Source: Mercenaria mercenaria
Lineage: Eukaryota > Mollusca > Bivalvia > Venerida > Veneridae
Assembly (NCBI RefSeq): GCF_021730395.1
Contig: NC_069375.1
Location: forward strand, 12,113,001 to 12,177,000
Length of the DNA: 64,000 nucleotides
Reading direction: 5' to 3'
The notes beneath the pieces are model-generated. The model saw only the letters and a program-made list of their open reading frames with translations, was not told the origin of the DNA and searched no databases. Both the position numbers and the translations under genes were made by a program. Positions within the stretch are counted from its first letter, which is position 1. The number at the start of each line of letters is the position of its first letter. Shown here piece by piece: positions 60,893-64,000 of the stretch.

Positions 60893-63173
60893 ATCCGTAC
60901 GAGGTTAACCAAATGGGACCGTTTCGTCTAGCATCAATACCCCTTACTAGAATGACTTGATACTAATGCAGATGTAACCTGTGACCATTCCTCATCTTCA
61001 GACATCAGCTGACCTCAGTTTGACCTTGACCTTGAACTTGACCTCGATTTGGACTTAGGTTGCTTTGTATCGACAAGGATGCCACCGGGGGCATCAAGCG
61101 TTTATTGAACATAGCTCCTTGTTAAAAATCTAAATAGATTATTCTCGGTATTATATTTCAAGCATGCTCGAATTTTCAAAGCAATCGAATTTAAAACTGG
61201 TTTTAAACAGCCAGCTGCCGGGAAAACCCAGTACTGGTGTCATATGAGAAGTCATGGTCGTGACCCCTTTCACGGATGCTTGAACCCACGACCCCTGGGT
61301 TGACCGGCCGACACATTATTCACTGGACGACCGCTCCCCTCAAAATATTTGAATTTCGGTCATCCTAATGGATCTAATTTCAATTCTGCCTCGAAATTCG
61401 GCGAATTCTTTTTATTTTAATTTCGATTTCCGAGTCTGTGCGAAATTCAATGTAAGCGAAACTCAACATCATCCTTTCAAAATCTGAATTTTGATTTTCT
61501 ACTTCTAACTTGCCCAAAATATGCCGCCTAAAATTTCAACGTTTCTTTTTTAAATTTTGAACTTCAATCCTCAAACTGTTTAAAATTGACTATTGGCTGT
61601 AAACAAATCATATTATGAAGCGTCCACTAATTTATAAATCCGTACATGTATGCTGTTAAGCGGGTGAGAAGATATCAGTCTTTACCGTTAAGGAGCTTAA
61701 ATTCCGTAAGAATTGACGGAAACATACGAGAATGTTCGACTCTTTCCGATAAGGAAAAAAAACTATACTAATCTACAAAATGCTTAATAAAAGACCATTT
61801 TCTTCTTCACCTAGAAAACTGAAATTAGTATGAAACAATAGCTAAATGAATATAGATTACTGAGTCGTTTGCAAAGGTATTTAAGCACACATAAGAATCT
61901 ATTTATTCCTTGTTAAACAGAAGAAATTTCAGCAAATTATCCATATTTTACTATATTTCTAATTGTAGATAGACAGACATAAAGTATACGCAAAAAAATA
62001 CCATTTTCTTTCAAATTCATTTTAAAATAAAATATTCATAAGAAAGACAATGCATTGAATATTATCACATCGTTTGCAAAGTTAAAATACCTATAATACT
62101 TTTTCCATGAATTTAAATAAAGTAAAGGGCTCCTTCTTTGCGCTATATAAAATATTTTCACTCGTGTGAAAAATCGATGGGTCTAATTTTCCCATATGTA
62201 TAACATACTGCTATTAAAATGCCAATGTCTCAGCTCCATTTTGACACCATTTTTGTTTTATCACTATTAATACGGGATAAATATAGCCATTTATTGAGTG
62301 AAGTTTCGTTTATAGTGCAATTTTGTATTGTAAAACATTACAGCATCTTTAAAATTCGTATGAAAGTAACAAAGATATCAAACCTAACCTTTTTAAAGAT
62401 CCGTAAACAACGTTTGCACCGTCTAAGGCTTTTAGGATAGCAACTATCTCGCGGTTGGTTTTCAAAGGAAATTCTTGTCCAGTAAGGTTAATGTAATATT
62501 TCCACTGTTTATAAGATCCAAGTACTTTCATGCATAGCAGTTCTGCCTCTAAAAGTGAAAAGTCTCCCCATATTACATTTACTGGTTCTTTAACAATAAA
62601 CACATTGTTCAAACAATTTGCGATCTTCTTAAAGGCTTCCATCTCAATTTTATTCATTTTGTAATCCATATGTATACAGTAGTAATTGTGAGGTCTATAT
62701 ATTAAACGCATGAGTCGTTCAACTTGTTCAATGTCTCTGTAAACAAGTATTGAAAATGCAATAGGGAATTCATGTTCCATCTTCGAAAGTGGATGGTCAA
62801 TATATCCCCTGGAAGCACGAAACAGATGACAGTTGTTTGTAATGTCCAAATAATAGTCCAGACTAAGATTTGATAATTGTGTCTTAACCTGCTTGGCTTT
62901 TGTAATCTCTTTTTGATCACTGTTAATGATTATTTTTGTACAGTTGATACCAGCAGAATTTCTTACGGGTCTATAGTTTTCCATGAACACCTGTTGACGG
63001 TACATTGCGTCCTTTTTAATTTCAAATTCCCTCCTGTTTGTTAAACTGAATTTTTTTCTTACGTCAGTAGTAAATCCTCTTACGATATTTGGAGTTATTA
63101 AAGCGAAATTTAAACATAAGAAAAACAACACGAATACACACAAAGCTGCTAGCATGCGAAGCAAGTCCTCCAT
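56760..63173 (-). CDS. GCNT1-like: Core-2/I-branching beta-1,6-GlcNAc-transferase (GT14)
   Basis: Three exons: 62389-63173, 58758-58996, 56760-57082 (785, 239, 323 nt), 448 aa, with phases that agree only if exon 2 starts after the AG at 58997-58998. Family role: a Golgi type II enzyme adding GlcNAc in beta-1,6 linkage to mucin-type or related glycans. Seen: short cytoplasmic tail, signal anchor at about residues 7-28 (LAALCVFVLFFLCLNFALI), stem, then the Branch domain with PIAFSILVYRD, YYCIHMD, NVIWGDFSLLEAELLCM, INLTGQEFPLKTN, PPPHNLTIIKGSMH, IPDESFFSTLI (Glu of PDE is the catalytic base in mouse C2GnT1) and ALDCLEELL. All eight cysteines forming disulfides in mouse C2GnT1 have counterparts. 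The free Cys of NLCG is Thr here. Acceptor specificity cannot be told from sequence. Confidence 0.9.
57806..58272. repeat. 37-bp minisatellite in GCNT intron 2
   Basis: About 12.6 units of GAAGGCGGTATTATTATACT followed by GCCGCCTCATATAATGT. Each unit can form a hairpin (GGCGGTA with TACTGCCGCC). Subtypes GTCGG and GGTTG recur in order, showing higher-order duplication. Confidence 0.95.
58321..58588 (-). mobile_element. Complete tRNA-derived SINE, GCNT intron 2
   Basis: On the - strand: head GGGGCCTTCGAGTGGTTAAA (box A) and GTGGTTCGAGCCTCAC (box B), then a body and the tail GACGTTAAACCCAACA. The tail resembles that of the SINE at 54368, but the tRNA head is different, so the two are separate families sharing a 3' end. 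Confidence 0.85.
60811..61094. mobile_element. Nested repeat with ATGCCCCCGG ends
   Basis: ATGCCCCCGGCATC at the left and GATGCCACCGGGGGCAT at the right, with a (GTCC/GTTC)n run at about 60858-60898. It interrupts the degenerate motif field of the 2.2-kb element. Confidence 0.65.
61195..61338 (-). mobile_element. Truncated tRNA-headed SINE, nested
   Basis: On the - strand GGGAGCGGTCGTCCAGTGAA and GTCGTGGGTTCAAGCATCC form box A and box B, followed by a body ending near GGTTTTCCCGGCAGCTGG. A third distinct SINE head in this window. Confidence 0.65.
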
Positions 63174-64000
63174 TGATTAAACTTTTCGATCATTATACGA
63201 TTACGTACAAACAAGAAACTGAAAAGTATTCGAATGAGAGCATTTTAAAGCAATGCATATGTACGTTTCGTTAATAATAGAATAATAACAGATAAAAGTT
63301 ATAAACTTGGTACAGGTTCAGCATGTTAAAGCGCAATATACATGTTTGGTGACTGACATCTTAAACATGTACCAGCCTCGATACATGGCTATGTACGATA
63401 TATAAGAAATAGACGTGTCGCGAACAATCTCTATTATCGAAACTGAGTTTTAATGCATGTCGAAGGTGCTTTGTCTGTAACAGCTGCAGTGCATTTCGAA
63501 GAGAATTTCGATTTACTTTTGAGACCGTAAACACTTTAAATGGATGTAGATTAAGACTTTCGAGACAGCAGTAAGTTTTTGGCCAGCTCTGAGTTTAAAA
63601 AAGAATCAACCAAACCATATTGCCGGTGAAGTTTTGGCTAAATTCGTCTTGCAGAAAGTTTCTTGGAACTCTGAAATGAAATGAAGATGAAAGATCTTTC
63701 TTCCCTAGATTATGAAGCGAGTGTAAGGTAACAAAATAAAAACCCATATTTCCAGGAGCCAACCCGTTTAAAAAATAATACAATGCATTGAAATCATTTA
63801 AAAAAATCGTACAGTGTAATTTTTCCACTCTTAAACAGGTAACTAGTTAATAGTTTTAACATGGTCATTATTGAATTACTGACATGAGACATGTAATCAA
63901 AGTGTAAATTTGTTAAGAGTATCCAGAAACATGTAGATAATATATATACATACGTAAGCAAGTGATAGAAAACATGTCTAACTGCTGTGAAAGCCCACGT
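63174..64000. other. 5' flank of the GCNT-like gene
   Basis: Promoter region expected here; no TATA box stands out. A 77-codon ORF on the - strand (63595-63828) shows no domain and is not called. Confidence 0.5.

Larger units (their letters stand above)
60024..62199. mobile_element. 2.2-kb inverted-repeat element in GCNT intron 1
   Basis: ACATATGGGAAAATTAGACC followed by CAT at the left; the exact mirror ends at 62199. Interior: long stretches of degenerate TCGAAATTT-type motif (about 60480-60800 and 61340-61600), and two younger insertions. No transposase ORF seen; a non-autonomous DNA element. Confidence 0.75.

Noticed and set aside
1-64000. CRISPR array, bacterial operon or other prokaryotic system
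   Set aside because: Regular repeats here are minisatellites without unique spacers, and genes are intron-containing eukaryotic genes.

Overview
This is an AT-rich eukaryotic window with long introns, GT-AG splice sites and a dense load of small non-coding repeats. The gene content and repeat families (tRNA-headed SINEs ending in a GGCGTTAAACCCAA-type tail, the fold-back repeat beginning GAGCCGCGCCATGAGAAAAC, many small inverted-repeat elements) point to a bivalve mollusc, probably a venerid-like clam. That assignment rests on remembered repeat families, not on a search.

Layout. (1) 0.2-2.4 kb, + strand: a one-exon secreted leucine-rich-repeat protein with a C-terminal FN3-like domain. (2) 5.4-20.8 kb and 26.5-33.0 kb: two tandem copies of one segment, each holding a complete seven-exon betaine-homocysteine S-methyltransferase (BHMT)-like gene on the - strand. 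Exon lengths are identical, the first coding exon is only 13 nt, both predicted products are 351 aa, and they differ at about 10 residues. The introns differ greatly because each copy has taken its own insertions. (3) 21.2-26.3 kb: a spacer between the copies with a fold-back element, a truncated L1-like LINE and a TTAA-flanked MITE. (4) 35.8-41.8 kb, + strand: a complete nine-exon peroxisomal sarcosine oxidase (PIPOX)-like gene of 419 aa ending in the peroxisomal signal SKL. (5) 42-56 kb: gene-poor; a decayed transposase-like gene (43.9-46.1 kb, - strand), SINEs, tandem repeats and fold-back elements. (6) 56.8-63.2 kb, - strand: a three-exon GT14 core-2/I-branching beta-1,6-N-acetylglucosaminyltransferase (GCNT-like) of 448 aa. 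Its introns hold a 37-bp minisatellite, a full SINE and a 2.2-kb inverted-repeat element.

How the genes work together. BHMT uses betaine to methylate homocysteine and releases dimethylglycine. Dimethylglycine is demethylated to sarcosine by an enzyme not in this window, and sarcosine oxidase converts sarcosine to glycine. Two BHMT-like genes and a PIPOX-like gene therefore flank one 2.8-kb divergent intergenic region and lie on the same betaine-to-glycine route. Betaine and glycine are major osmolytes in marine bivalves, so this neighbourhood is the most biologically suggestive feature of the window. The LRR and GCNT genes have no evident link to it. I found no CRISPR array, no structural RNA gene and no clearly new enzyme system.
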